DNA from: Archangiaceae bacterium | GTDB lineage: Bacteria; Myxococcota; Myxococcia; Myxococcales; Myxococcaceae | DNA: 64,000 nt | Direction: 5' to 3' | Assembly: GCA_016714225.1 (NCBI GenBank) | Contig: JADJNS010000006.1 | Location: 558,001 to 622,000, forward strand | Part shown: positions 52,372-62,874 of the stretch, in pieces | Layout: each line of letters opens with the position of its first letter | How positions within the stretch are numbered: position 1 is the stretch's first letter | Notes under the pieces: model-generated | What the model was told of the DNA's origin: nothing | The model's database searches: none | Seen by the model: only the letters and a program-made list of their open reading frames with translations | Position numbers and translations under genes: made by a program

Positions 52372-52938
52372 CTAGCCGGCGTCGTAGATGCCGCGCGGGA
52401 AGCGCAGGCGACGCTCGTCGAAGGTCATCAGGCCCAGCGCCGAGGCGTCGCGAGCGGCGAGCACGTCGGAGAGCGCCCGCACCGCCACGTGCTGGTCATT
52501 CTCGGTGAGGCGCTGGCCGTTGCCCTGGTTGGAGACGAAGAACGCCAGCTGCGCGGTCTGCTCGGGAGCCTGGGGCCCCTGGGCGTCGGCCTTGAGCAGG
52601 TCGACCTGAAAGCGGCTGCCGTGCAGCTCCATCACCACCGAGACCGCGCCCAGGTTGAGCGGGAAGACCGAGACCAGGGTCGCCTCTCCGAAGCGGCGGC
52701 CGGCGTCGAGGCCGGCGAAGAAGGTGGCCTCGACGGGCGAGAGCACCGGCGCGCGGTGCGCCTCTTCGAGCGCGTGGGTGCCGGCGCCGGCGACGCTCTT
52801 GCCGGGAAAGTCGGTGGGCCGGGCGTTCGCGGCGAGCGCGCCGGCGGGGAGCACGGCGGCGGCGGCAGCAGCGGCGGTGAGGCCACTCAACACGGTGCGG
52901 CGATCGAGCTGCGCGGCGTCGTCTTTCGTTGCGGCCAT
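52372..52938 (-). CDS. Tat-exported small protein of unknown function
   Basis: 188 residues from ATG 52938, with GGGAGGG eight bases upstream. The N-terminus is a twin-arginine signal: LDR-R14-TVLSGL (R13-R14), then an Ala-rich hydrophobic stretch ending near GALAA. The mature part (LEEAHRAPVLSPVEATFFAG, VSVFPLNLGAVSVVMELHG) is about 150 residues, with strands and no Cys. I recognise no family. Tat export implies folding or cofactor loading in the cytoplasm. It shares frame and stop with the rSAM gene behind it, so the two are surely co-transcribed, and it is a candidate substrate or partner of that enzyme. It is divergent from the 53012 rSAM gene. Confidence 0.82.
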   Translation of the reverse strand: MAATKDDAAQLDRRTVLSGLTAAAAAAAVLPAGALAANARPTDFPGKSVAGAGTHALEEAHRAPVLSPVEATFFAGLDAGRRFGEATLVSVFPLNLGAVSVVMELHGSRFQVDLLKADAQGPQAPEQTAQLAFFVSNQGNGQRLTENDQHVAVRALSDVLAARDASALGLMTFDERRLRFPRGIYDAG

Positions 52939-53011
52939 GTCATGCCCTCCCGGGCGAAACTTCGTCCAGAAAGCCAGCAGGTTACCCTCTGACCCCTGAT
53001 GCGGGCAAGAT

Positions 53012-53905
53012 GTGGGAGCCGTGCCCCTGCTCGACGTCATTCTCGGCTACGACTGCAACCTCTTCTGTAACTACTGCACCATCACCCCGCAGATGAGGTT
53101 GAGATCATTGCCCACCGAGCGGCTGGTGGAGGCGATGGTGCGGGGGCGAAAGCTGGGGTACGACTCCATCGCGTTCACCGGAGGCGAGCCCACCCAGCGC
53201 GCCGACCTGATTTCGCTGGTGAAGTTCGCCCGCGCCCAGGGGTACGCCGACGTGAAGGTGCAGTCGAACGGGCTGCTGCTGGCGCACGCCGCCAACGCCG
53301 ACCGGCTGATCTTGGCCGGGGTGAACCGCTTTCACATCTCGATACACACCCACGACGCCGCGGCCTACGACGCGCTGGTGCAGCGCGAGGGCAGCTACCC
53401 GCTGATGGTGCAGGCGATCGATCTGCTCGCCGCGCGGCCGGTGACGCTGGTGGCCGACGTGATCTTGAAAGAAGACACCTACCGCCGGCTGCCCGACGCG
53501 CTGCGCTGGCTGCACGCGCACCGGGTGACGCGCGCCGACCTGTGGTTCGTCTCGCTGACCGACGGCAACGCCGCCAACCCCGAGTCGATGCCCCGCATGA
53601 GCGACGTGCTGCCGCAGCTGCACGAGGCGCTCGCCTTCGCGCGCGAGCACGGCATGACCGTGCGCTCGCTGCACCTGCCGCGCTGCCTGCTCGGCGCCGA
53701 CGCCGCCGCCGCGTGGGACCCGGGCTCCGAGCCGGTGATGGTGGTCAGCCCCGAGGCCACCTTCGAGCTCAAAGACAGCAAGCTCGCCGGGCGCCGCTAC
53801 GTCGAGGCCTGCGGGCGGTGCGCGCTGCGCGGGGTGTGCCCGGGCATTCGCCCGGACTACCTCGACCGCTACGGCGCCGCCGAGTTCGTGCCGGTCACTT
53901 CGTAG
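53012..53905 (+). CDS. Radical SAM protein with SPASM-like tail
   Basis: 297 residues from GTG 53012; GTG 53021 is a possible alternative. C15-NLF-C19-NY-C22 in GYDCNLFCNYCTI, then FTGGEPTQRAD, QSNGLLLA and ISIHTHDAA. The tail CGRCALRGVCPG and RPDYLDRYG is the standard ending of the paralogue group. It is shorter than its relatives and close to a minimal member. It lies opposite the Tat-protein gene across 73 bases and could share its promoter region. It overlaps the membrane-protein gene at its 3' end by 37 bases. Confidence 0.88.
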   Translation: MGAVPLLDVILGYDCNLFCNYCTITPQMRLRSLPTERLVEAMVRGRKLGYDSIAFTGGEPTQRADLISLVKFARAQGYADVKVQSNGLLLAHAANADRLILAGVNRFHISIHTHDAAAYDALVQREGSYPLMVQAIDLLAARPVTLVADVILKEDTYRRLPDALRWLHAHRVTRADLWFVSLTDGNAANPESMPRMSDVLPQLHEALAFAREHGMTVRSLHLPRCLLGADAAAAWDPGSEPVMVVSPEATFELKDSKLAGRRYVEACGRCALRGVCPGIRPDYLDRYGAAEFVPVTS

Positions 53906-55818
53906 AGCGTCACCCGCACCGTCGGGGTCAGGTACGGCAGGTCGGGCTTGCTCGGCACCGCCGGCAGCTCGGCCTGCTGCACCGCCTTCAGCGGCCAGTC
54001 GCGCTCGAGGGCGGCACAGAGCGCGGCGCCCTCGGCCGAGTCGCAGAGCGACGCGCGGTAATAGAAGCTGCCCGGCGTGGGCACCGGCGGCACGCCCTGC
54101 GCGGCGTCGAGGCGAAACGGGCGCTGGGCTCCGAACAACGGCACGGCCAGCACCCGCTGCCCGGCGCGTGCGAGGTGAAACACCACCGCGGGGCGGGGCA
54201 GGGTGCGACGCCAGGCGATCAGCAGCCGCTGCTCGGCGGCGTCGGTGGGCAGCGTGCGCGCCGGCCCCAGCGAGAGGGCGGTGGCCGTCAGCCAGCCGGC
54301 GGCGGCGAGCGGCGCCGCGGCCCGGCGCAGCCCGAGCAGGGGCCCCAGCGCACCGGCCAGCCAGAGCAGCTGGTAGGCGCGGAAGATGGCCGGCATCTCG
54401 GCCCCCATCACCTGGCTGGTGGCCGCCATCGCCGGCACGGCGGCCAGCGCGAGCGCGCAAGCGAGCGGGCGGGCTCTGGCCAGCGCCAGCACCAGCGCCG
54501 TCGCGGCGGCGAGGCCGGCCGGCAGCGCGCCGCGCATCAGCAGCGAGCGCTGGCCGAGCGCGCCCCAGCGGCCGACCATCTCGCCGTTCATCACCTCGAG
54601 CATCGCGGCGCCGCTGAACGCGCCCACCGTCAGGCCGATGCCGGCGCCGGCGCAGGCCAGGTAGGCGAGGGTGGCGCGCGGGCTCACCGGCCGGGCCAGC
54701 AACGCCAGGGGCACCAGGGCCGCCGGAGTCCACCCGATGGGGTGCACCCGCGCGGCCTGCGCGACGATCAGGCCGGCTCCCAGCACGGCGCCGACGAAGC
54801 GGGGGCCGAGGCGAAAGCGCTCGCGGTCGAGCGGCACCAGCGCCAGCGGCGCGGCGGCCAGAAACGACAGCGCGCAGAGCACCGCGTAGTACGACTCGCT
54901 CTGGGCGGTGCGGGCGAGCATCGGCAGCAGGCCGACGCTGAGCGCCACCGCCCAGCGAGCGGGCGCGCCCAGGCCTGCGGCGCGCGCGGCGGCCCAGGCC
55001 ACCGGGGCGATGGTGAACGCGCAGAGCAGCGCCACCGCCTGGAAGATCGCCCCGTCGGGGCCCTGCGCAAAGGCGCGGGCGATGACGCCGAACAGCTCGC
55101 CGAAGCCCGGGCCGTACGGCGAGCCGCCCGCCGGGCCGAGCGCGTAGCCCACCCAGATCGGCCCCTGCCCGTTCTGGTGGAAGTAGGCGCTGCCGACCAG
55201 CAACCGCCACCCCGCGGCCAGCACCAGCGGCAGGGCGACGCAGGCGGCGAGGGCCTCGAGCAGCGCGGCGCGCGACGGCCGCGCGCGCCCGAGCGCCAGC
55301 GCGGCGGCCGAGAGCAGCAGGCCCAGCAGCAGCCGCCAGGGCAGCGCGGCGGGAGGCGGTGTCTGGGGGGCGGCGCCGCTCGCCGGCCCCGCGGTCGGTG
55401 GCCCGGCGCTCCACGGAAACGGCTCGGGGTGCCGCTCGACGCACGCGCAGAGCCGCTCGAAGGCGGCCTGCAGGCCGGGGGTGACCTTGCTCCAGTCGGC
55501 GACCTGGGCCACCGGCGACAGCACCACGCCACGAACGGTGCGGAACCCGGGGCCGGTGCGGCGCACCTCGACCGTCAGCCGAGTGGGCGGTGCGTCGACC
55601 TCGAGCACCACCCCGTCGGCGGGGCAGAACTTCGCGGTGAGGCTGCACTGCGGCTGGGGGCCTCGGGCCGCCCACTCGTCGACGGTGCTCTCGCAGCTGG
55701 CGTGGGCGGTGAGCGGCGCCCCGAGCGCGAGGCAGAGCACCAGCGCCGACCCGGGCAACGCCGAGAGCGAAGCGCTCACCCGGAGCCCCGGCCGCCTCGG
55801 CGAGGGCACCCGGCTCAC
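53869..55818 (-). CDS. Polytopic membrane protein with secreted N-terminal domain
   Basis: 649 residues. A signal peptide (LPGSALVLCLALGAPLTAHA) leads into about 120 residues outside the membrane with paired Cys (ASCESTVDEW, PQCSLTAKFCP, LCACVERHP). Then come about ten hydrophobic helices (150-520) and a C-terminal soluble domain of about 120 residues (PGSFYYRASLCDSAEG). The plan resembles membrane glycosyltransferases of the PMT type, but no decisive motif is visible. Start at ATG 55818 overlaps the stop of the SbcC-like gene by four bases, so it is co-translated with DNA-repair-type genes, an odd pairing. Confidence 0.75.
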   Translation of the reverse strand: MSRVPSPRRPGLRVSASLSALPGSALVLCLALGAPLTAHASCESTVDEWAARGPQPQCSLTAKFCPADGVVLEVDAPPTRLTVEVRRTGPGFRTVRGVVLSPVAQVADWSKVTPGLQAAFERLCACVERHPEPFPWSAGPPTAGPASGAAPQTPPPAALPWRLLLGLLLSAAALALGRARPSRAALLEALAACVALPLVLAAGWRLLVGSAYFHQNGQGPIWVGYALGPAGGSPYGPGFGELFGVIARAFAQGPDGAIFQAVALLCAFTIAPVAWAAARAAGLGAPARWAVALSVGLLPMLARTAQSESYYAVLCALSFLAAAPLALVPLDRERFRLGPRFVGAVLGAGLIVAQAARVHPIGWTPAALVPLALLARPVSPRATLAYLACAGAGIGLTVGAFSGAAMLEVMNGEMVGRWGALGQRSLLMRGALPAGLAAATALVLALARARPLACALALAAVPAMAATSQVMGAEMPAIFRAYQLLWLAGALGPLLGLRRAAAPLAAAGWLTATALSLGPARTLPTDAAEQRLLIAWRRTLPRPAVVFHLARAGQRVLAVPLFGAQRPFRLDAAQGVPPVPTPGSFYYRASLCDSAEGAALCAALERDWPLKAVQQAELPAVPSKPDLPYLTPTVRVTLYEVTGTNSAAP

Positions 55819-58800
55819 GAGCGCTCGATGAGGCGCGAGAGGTCGATGGCCCGGGCGCCCGGCGAGTCGAGCGAGGGCTGCTGCGCGGGCAGCTGCTCGG
55901 GGGCGAGGTAGTCGAGCGGGCGGCAGGTGACCACCAGCACCTGGGTCTGGGCGGCGACCTCGCGCAGCACCTGGCCGAACCAGTCGAGCCGGGCGAGGTC
56001 GGTGTGCACCAGCTGGTCGTCGAGCACCAGCGCGCTGCCCAGCTGGCTGGCGATGGCCAGACGCACCAGGGTGGCGAGCTGATCACGGGTGCCCTCGGAG
56101 AGCGCGGCGAGCACCTCGGCGCCTTCGACTCCGGGCACCTCTACCGCCTCGGTGCTCAGGTCGGGGCTCAGCGTGATGGCGCGGTAGCGGCCGTGGGTGA
56201 GGGCGCTGAAGCGCGCGGCCACCGGGCCGGCCAGCGCCTTGCCCAGGTGCGCGCTCTCGGTGCTCTCGGCCTCGCGCAGCGCGTCGCGGAGCAGCCTCCA
56301 CGAGTCGGCGTCGGTGAGCAGCTCGCGCTCGCGCACCCGCGCGGCGGCCAGCGCCTCGTCGAGCTGGGCCTGCCGCTCTCTGGCCATCGGCCCGGCCAGC
56401 GAGGTGAGCGCCCCGTCGGCCTTGTTGAAGTCGGCGGTGACCTCGTCGAGCTGCGCCTGCACCTGCAGCAGCCCGGCCTGGGCGGCGGCGAGCTCGACCG
56501 GCGCCGAGGCCTCGAGGCGGCGGCGCTGCTCGGGCGAGACCGCCTCGGCCAGCGCCTGGGCCTCGCCGGCCTTGCCGTGCGCGGCGGCCTGCGCGCGCTC
56601 ATGCTCGGCTTGAGCCACCTGAAGCCGCTCGCGTGCCTCGGCGAGCTGGGGGGCGGTGCGGTCTTCCTCCCGCTCGGACGCCGGCGCGCCATCGGCGGCC
56701 CGCAGCTCGGCGAGCTGGGAGGAGATCTGCTGCGGAGTGAGCCCGCCCAGCGCCGCGCGCAGCGCCGGCAGCGCCTCGCCGGCCTTCGCCTCGCGCTGCT
56801 TCGCGTCGTCGAGCCTCCACCCGGCTTCGAGCAGCTTCGCGTCGAGCTCGGCCAGCGCGCGCCGAGCGACCTCGACCGCGGCCGTGGTCTTCACCTTCAT
56901 CTCTTCGACCTGCTTTTCCCACCCGGCGCCGGCGCGCCGGTGCAGGTCTGCGAGCACTGCCCGGTCGATGTCGCCGATGCGGGCCTCGCGCTCGTCGAGC
57001 TCGGCCTTCGAGACCGAGCCCTGGCTTCGCAGCAGGGCGGCGCGCGAGGCCGCGGCCTCGGCAGCGGCGCGCGCGGTGGCCGCGGCGGCCCGCGCCTGAG
57101 CGGCGACGGTGGTGGAGCCGGCGAGCGCCTTCACCGCCGCCTGCAGGTCGGCCAGGCTGGCCACCTCGGCGCGCTCGAGCGCCGGCAGCATCTCTTCCTT
57201 CCACCGGCGGCGCAGCACCTCCGCGGCACGGCGCAGCTCCTTGGCGCCAGCGACGATCTCGACGTCGAGCAGGTCGCCGATGGTGAGCTGCACGCGGCGC
57301 TCGGCCTCGAGCTGCTGCTCCGTCTTGAGGCCGGCGAAGGCTTCGGGCGCGCCGTCGTCGGCGACCGCGTGCAGGGCGATGGGCCGCCGAGGGCGCACCG
57401 TGACGGTGAGGCCTCCTCCCAAGGCGGCCTCGGCGATCGCCTTGTCGTGGGCGAGCCGCTCGAGCTTCTGCAGCTGCTCCTCGCCGGGCAGCCGCGCGCG
57501 GCGCCGGGCGGCGTCGTCGAGCGCCTCTTTCGCGCGGGTGTCGTGCTGCTCGGCTTCGCGCAGGAGCGCCGCGGAATCTTCGGCGTGCTGCCCGGCCTGG
57601 GCCGCGGTCGTGGCCGCGGTCGTGGCCGCGTCGACCGCCTGCCGCCAGCGGCCATAGGCCACCACTGCCTCGGCGAGCGCGAGGTCGCCTTGCGCGCCCT
57701 TCAGCGCGGCGGCGGCCTTCTCTTTCGCGGCGGCGAGCTGCTCGCGCGCGCGGGTGGCGGCGGTGGCGTCGGTTCGCGCCTGCTCGAGCGCCACCTGGGC
57801 CTCGGTGGCGGCCTTCGCCGTGGCGGCCAGCGCCTCGAGCTCGGTCTCTTGCCGGGCCCGCTCGGCCGCGCGCGCCTGGGCCTGTGCTCGCAGCAGCTCG
57901 CGCTGCTGCCGCGCGTCGGTCGAGCCCGCCTGCTCGGCGCGCGAGAGGGCCAGGGCCGCCTCGTCGAGGGCGCGCTTCGCCGCCGCCGCCGCGGGCGGCG
58001 AGCTCTTGCGCCTGGGCGGCGGCCTCGCGGGCCTTCTTCAGGGCGGCGCCCGCCCGGGCCAGCTCGAGCCGGGCCTGCGCCGCCTCGAGCGCGTTGGCGA
58101 GCTCGGCGCGCCGCTCGCGCAGCATCGCCGCGCGCTGCTCGGCCTCGGAGGCGCCGGCGACCTGCTGCTCGAGCGCCTCGCGCTCGGCGGTGAGCCGCTT
58201 CACTGCGTCCGAGGCGGCGGTGAGGGCCGAGGTGCGGCCGGTCTTGCGCGAGCCCGACTCGTTGAAGAAGCGCTCGAACTCTGCCTGCGCGCGGTCGAGC
58301 ACCTGCTTGAACAGCGGGTCTTGGGCCAGCGCCGAGAGCGCGCGGGTGAGCGAGAGCCGCCCCGACTCGGCGAGGTCGGCCACCAGGCTGGCCGAGAGAA
58401 TCTCTTCGGGCGACCCCTGGCGTGCCAGCAGCGCGTTGGCGATGAAGCTCACGGGCATGCCCTTGGGGGCGCCCTTGCCGCCCGGAGACGGAATGCCCCA
58501 GGGGAGCAGGGTGCGCAGCTTCTCGTCGACGGCGCGCGCCTTCTCGGCGGGCAGCCAGGTGAGGCGATCTTTCGAGCTCCACAGCTGGGCGGTGCCGGGG
58601 CCGCCCCAGGTCTTCTTCACCCGCCAGTGCTTCCCCGCGTCGTCGCACAGCTCGAGGGTGACGGTGGGCCGCTGGTCGACCGACCAGGGGTGAAACGCGT
58701 CGCCCTCTCTCGAGGTGGCGGGCAGCAGCAGCACCGCGCGCAGCGCGTTCACCAGCGTGGACTTGCCGAGATCGTTGGGGCCGTAGAGCACGTTGAGCCC

Positions 58801-58869
58801 GGGGCCCAGCTCGACCGTGGCGGCCTTCACGCCGGCGAACCACTCGACCTCGAGGCGCGTGAGGCGCAT
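55815..58869 (-). CDS. SbcC-like AAA ATPase, split by a frameshift
   Basis: The N-terminal part from ATG 58869 begins RLTRLEVEWFAGVKAATVEL and has Walker A GPNDLGKST. Its frame holds to about 58000, where a GC-rich run (around 57981-58000) shifts it. The remaining 730 residues, in another frame, have long coiled-coil stretches rich in Ala, Glu and Arg, then the C-terminal ATPase half (LSEGTRDQLATLVRLAIASQL, LVLDDQLVHTD), the signature and Walker B regions. Joined length is about 1018 residues, normal for SbcC/Rad50-type exonuclease ATPases. Without a correction of the indel the ATPase halves would be separate. It overlaps the SbcD-like gene by one base. Confidence 0.8.
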
Positions 58870-59759
58870 CAGCCCCTCACCCCTTCGCGCGCCGCCCGGA
58901 AGAGGTGAAACAGCGCCCGCTCGGCGGCCGGGCGCTGGTCGGGGTCGGCGGCGGCCTCTTGCAGGCGCCGCGCCGCGGCCTGGAGCACCGGCGGCAGCCC
59001 CTCGAGGCCGTGCCCCAGCGCGGCGACGTCGAGGCTCAGGCCCTCGCGATCGAGCTGCAGCACTCCGGCGCGGCCGTGGCGGGCCTCGGTGCCGGCCAGC
59101 TCTTGCAGCAGCGCCTCGGCCTCGTCGTACTGCTCGGCGCTCAGGCGCATCTCGACGGTGAGGCGCAGCACCCGGTTGCCGAGGTCGTGCCGGGCGGCGA
59201 GCGCGCGCAGCGCCGAGAGCTCGGCGACCCGCACCGTTTCCCAGTGCCAGTTGGCGACGCGGCGCTTGTCGACGGTGGCGCGCCGCTGCCGGTTGATCAG
59301 CACCAGGGCCACGTGGCCGGGGTCGACCTCGTCGAACGCGGTGGGCTCGGGAGTCCCCGGATAGATCGTCGGTGGCTGCTTTCGCTCGGGTGGAATGAAG
59401 CGGAACCCGTGCGTATCGCCGATGGCCAGGTAGTCGAGGCCGCGATCGACGACCGCGTCCTTCGAGATCGGAAAGTTCGTCTGCGCGTCGGGTGATTGCC
59501 GGGCAGGAGAAACACGGGCCGGCGCCACTGCTTCTTCAGGCGCGAGGCCACGAGGCCTCACGACTCGCGCCTGGCTGGGGTTCGTCGAAGAGATCACCCG
59601 CGCGCAGAGCACCGCGTCGACCTGATGTCGCTCGGCCTCGCTGAAGATGCGATCGATCACCTCGAGGCGGGCGCGCGAGAGCTTGATGCTGGCCTCTTCA
59701 CTGAACGCGCGAAAGCGGCGGCCCAGGTGCCAGTCAGCCGTGTGCAAGAGCTTGAGCAC
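58869..59759 (-). pseudogene. SbcD-like nuclease, internally damaged
   Basis: From GTG 59759 the product starts LKLLHTADWHLGRRFRAFS, which holds the first metal motif DxH of SbcD/Mre11 phosphoesterases. The second motif GD is lost (LCARVISSTNPSQ where LCAGDLFD is expected), and GNH appears only in another frame (RPVFLLPGNH at about 59508-59537). The segment between GNH and QTNFPIS, which normally holds 60-70 residues, is missing. The later part (LAIGDTHGFRFIPPER) is intact to the stop at 58869. At least two frameshifts and one deletion are needed to explain it. Either decayed, or an assembly fault in this stretch. Confidence 0.7.
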
Positions 59760-59769
59760 GATGTCTGCG

Positions 59770-62674
59770 CAGCTCCAGGTGAGCTCGAACAGCGTCCACG
59801 TCGACGAGGCCTCGAGCGCGGGGCGAGTAGCGCCGTTTCTGAATGTGCCCGAGGTAGCGCTGGAAGGTGGCGTCGTCTCGCGCTGGAGCTTGTCGATGGG
59901 CCGTCGGCCAGGGCGGTGAGGGTCTCGTCTGGCCGTCTTGAGTTCGCGCGCTCGGCGGCAGTGCGGGCCTCGGCGCCGCTGGCCGCGGCCCACCTCGCCT
60001 GCGCCAGCTCGAGCTTCTCGGTGGCCAGCGCGCGGCGGCGGGTGAGCACCAGCAGCCGGTCGCCGAGGAAGCGGTGGGCCTGGGCCAGCGCGCTCTCGAA
60101 GCGCAGGTGCTCGGCCTGGTCGACCTCGCGCTGCAGCCCGAAGAGCAGCTCTTGGGTCGCGTCGTGCATCACCGGGTCGCCGAGCGCGGCGCGCGGGCCC
60201 CGCGCCTTCAGCTCGCTGCGCGAGGCGTCGGCGTGGGCGGGCTCGAGCACCCTGCCGTCTGCGAACGCGACCACGGGGAGCAGGAGCTCGACCCGCTCGA
60301 AGCCGTCGTAGCGACCTTCACCAACCGCAGCCGGGTCCAACTGCTGCGCGGGGCCCAGCTTAGCCGGGCGGTGACGGCCCCACCCGGGCCTACTGGCGCG
60401 CGTCCGCGGCGACGGCGGCCACCACCAGCGGATGACCGAGGTGCAGGCTGAGGTGCCCGCGCCCGGGGCCAGACGCCACCGTCATGCCCCTGCACGTGCC
60501 GCGGGTGCCCGTCGGCGGTCGACTCTTCTGGGTGAACGGGGTGCCGCTTGGCACGCAGCAACCCCAGGACCTCGGCGAGATCGCGATCGAGCTCGGCGAG
60601 CGCCGGGCACCGCGTCACGACGCAGCCGGAACAGCCTGCTGCACGTCTCATCGAACTGCTCCTCGATGACGTTCGCGGTGCGCGAGCGGGTCTCTTCGAA
60701 GCGCTAGCGCTCCTCGGCGACCTTCTCGCGCAGCGCGCGGATCTCGGCGTTCACCTCTTCGATCGTGCGGGCCCGCTCGTAGATGCGCGCCAGCTCGGCT
60801 TCGAACTCGGCTCCCAGCGCGCTGACCAGCACGTCACCGCCCGGCCCAACCGGCCGATGGAGGATCTGATCGGACGCGCTGAGACGATGCCGAACAGCTC
60901 GAGCTTCTGGCTCAAGATGTCGAAGGTGAGCGCCTGGGCCTCGTTGTCCTTCGCGATGAAGTTGATGACGGTGACATCGTGCTGTTGCCCGTAGCGATGA
61001 CACCGGCCGATGCGTTGCTCGATGCGCTGCGGGTTCCACGGCAGATCCCAGTTCACGACCGCGTTGCAGAACTGCAGGTTGAGGCCCTTCGCGCCAGCCT
61101 CGGTCGAGATGAAGATTCGCGTGCGCGTGCGGAACTCGTGCACGAGCGCGAGCCGCATCGCGATGTCCTTGCTCGGCTGCGTCGCTTCTCCCGGCGGCAC
61201 CTCGTGTTGCCAACGAACGAGCGCTTCGTGGGCGCGTGGGCCGTCGTTGGTGCCGCGGAAGATGGTGATGTCGTCGGGGCGAACCTGACCGCTCTCGATG
61301 AGCGCGTCTCTGAGGTACTCCTGCGTGACGAGCGACTCCGTAAAGATGACGAGCTTCGACGCGCCCTGCCCCGCCTTCGCGCGCGTGGCTACGAACTCGA
61401 TGGCCTTGAGCAGTGAGCGGAACCGGCCGTCGTCGTGCACGAGCGCCTTCGCACGGGTGACGAAGGACTCGACGCGCGTCACCTCGGAGCTGACGTCGAC
61501 CTTCTCGGCCGGAGCGGCGTAGTCGTCGTCTCCCAGCGCGCGCAGATCGTCGTCTTCGAGATCGGCGACGAGCGCGTCGCACCTCACGATCATCGTCGGT
61601 GTCGCCCGCAGCGAGGCGACGCGGCGCGCGCCGCCACGTGCTCGAGGCTGACGCGAGCGCGAGCGTCGACGAAGCCATGCGCCGGTGAAAGCCGAGCAAC
61701 AGCAGCTTGCGGTGACGGCCCTGGAACGCGCGAATGGTGGGCTCGAGCAGGTAGCGCGTGACGTCGTCGTAGAGCGAGCGCTCGGCGCTCGACATCGCGT
61801 ACTCGAACAGCCGGGCCTGGCGGTCGACGAAGGGCTTCTCGAGAAACGCCTGGGCCTGGCGGCGCAGGGTGCGCTGCAGCACGGTCTTGAGGCGCTCGCG
61901 CAGCTCGTCTTCCTGCCCGGGCTGGAGCTGGCGGTCGTCGGCGCCGCAGAACACCTCGCGGAAGGTGGGCAGGTCGCCCAGCAGCGTGCCGAGGGGGTCG
62001 ACGTACTGCACCAGCCCCCACAGCTCGGCGAGGTTGTTCTGAATCGGGGTGGCGGTGAGCAGCAGCACCGGGGTGCGCGCGGCCTGCAGCACGTCGCGCA
62101 GCCGGCCGGCGGTGCGCGCGACTTCGGAGCCCGCGTCGTAGAGGCCGTCTGGGGCGTAGCGCTGGTAGAGGCCGGCGAAGTCCTCGTGGGCCTCGTCGAT
62201 GACGCAGAGGTCGAAGGGCGGGGCGGCCATCAGCGCCGAGTGGCCGCGCGGGCCCCCGGCGGCCTCGCGGTTGATGAGGAAGACGCCGTCGCCGTCGAGG
62301 TCGGCCCGGGGCCAGGCCTCGCGCGCCTCGAGGTCGAAGAGCTGAAAGAGCTCTTGTTTCCACTGGCCGAGCAGCGACTTCGGCGCGACCAGCAAAATGC
62401 GCCGGGCGCCTTCGGCGAGCAGCTGGGCGATGACCAGGCCGGCCTCGATGGTCTTCCCCAGGCCCACCTCGTCGGCGAGAATGCAGCCGCCCTCGCGCAC
62501 ACACTGGAGCGCGAAGATGACCGCTTCGATCTGGTGGGGGTTGGGGTCGATGCGGGCCGAGCGCTGGGGCGCGGCGTAGCGGCGCTGCTCGTCGGCCCGG
62601 CGCAGGCGCACCAGCTCTTCCGCCTGGTAGCGGCGCTGGGCGGGGTGCAGCGTTTCGGGCCATCGCGGGGTCAC
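59770..62674 (-). pseudogene. SNF2-type helicase broken into several frames
   Basis: The first 330 residues from 62674 are intact SNF2: ADEVGLGKTIEAGLV (Walker A), CVIDEAHEDF (DEAH) and LLTATPIQNN. Motifs of the second helicase lobe (KLVIFTESLVTQ, STEAGAKGLNLQFC, QRIGRCHRYGQQHD) are in a different frame from about 61.6 kb. The first frame returns near 60.8 kb (SALGAEFEAELARIY), then ALAELDRDLAEVLG and DGFERVELLLPVVAF in two others. So four or more indels are scattered over 2.9 kb. Order and strand are those of one protein of about 970 residues. I list it as broken, with poor assembly as the alternative. It heads the minus-strand unit leading to SbcD-, SbcC-like and membrane-protein genes. Confidence 0.75.
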
Positions 62675-62753
62675 GGGGAAGGGCGGGTTCTACCGCGTGG
62701 TGTGGGGGGTGACGATCAGCTTCCCCGCGGGTGTCGGGCGGTCTCGAACGGCC

Positions 62754-62783
62754 GTCCACGTCCACGTCCACGTCCACGTCCAC
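62754..62783. repeat. Hexanucleotide microsatellite GTCCAC x5
   Basis: Five exact GTCCAC units between the helicase start and the FBP gene. It lies in non-coding sequence between divergent genes and may vary in copy number. Confidence 0.85.
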
Positions 62784-62874
62784 GAAAAAGCATTGGATCC
62801 ACTCGTGGTCGGCTTTTCCGGGCCCGGTGCCCGGCACTCGGCGGCACCCCTCGAGCTCGATTAGAATCATCATC

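Noticed and set aside
62754..62783. A replication or partition iteron
   Set aside because: Five perfect hexamers without an AT-rich stretch or replication genes nearby; more likely a microsatellite.
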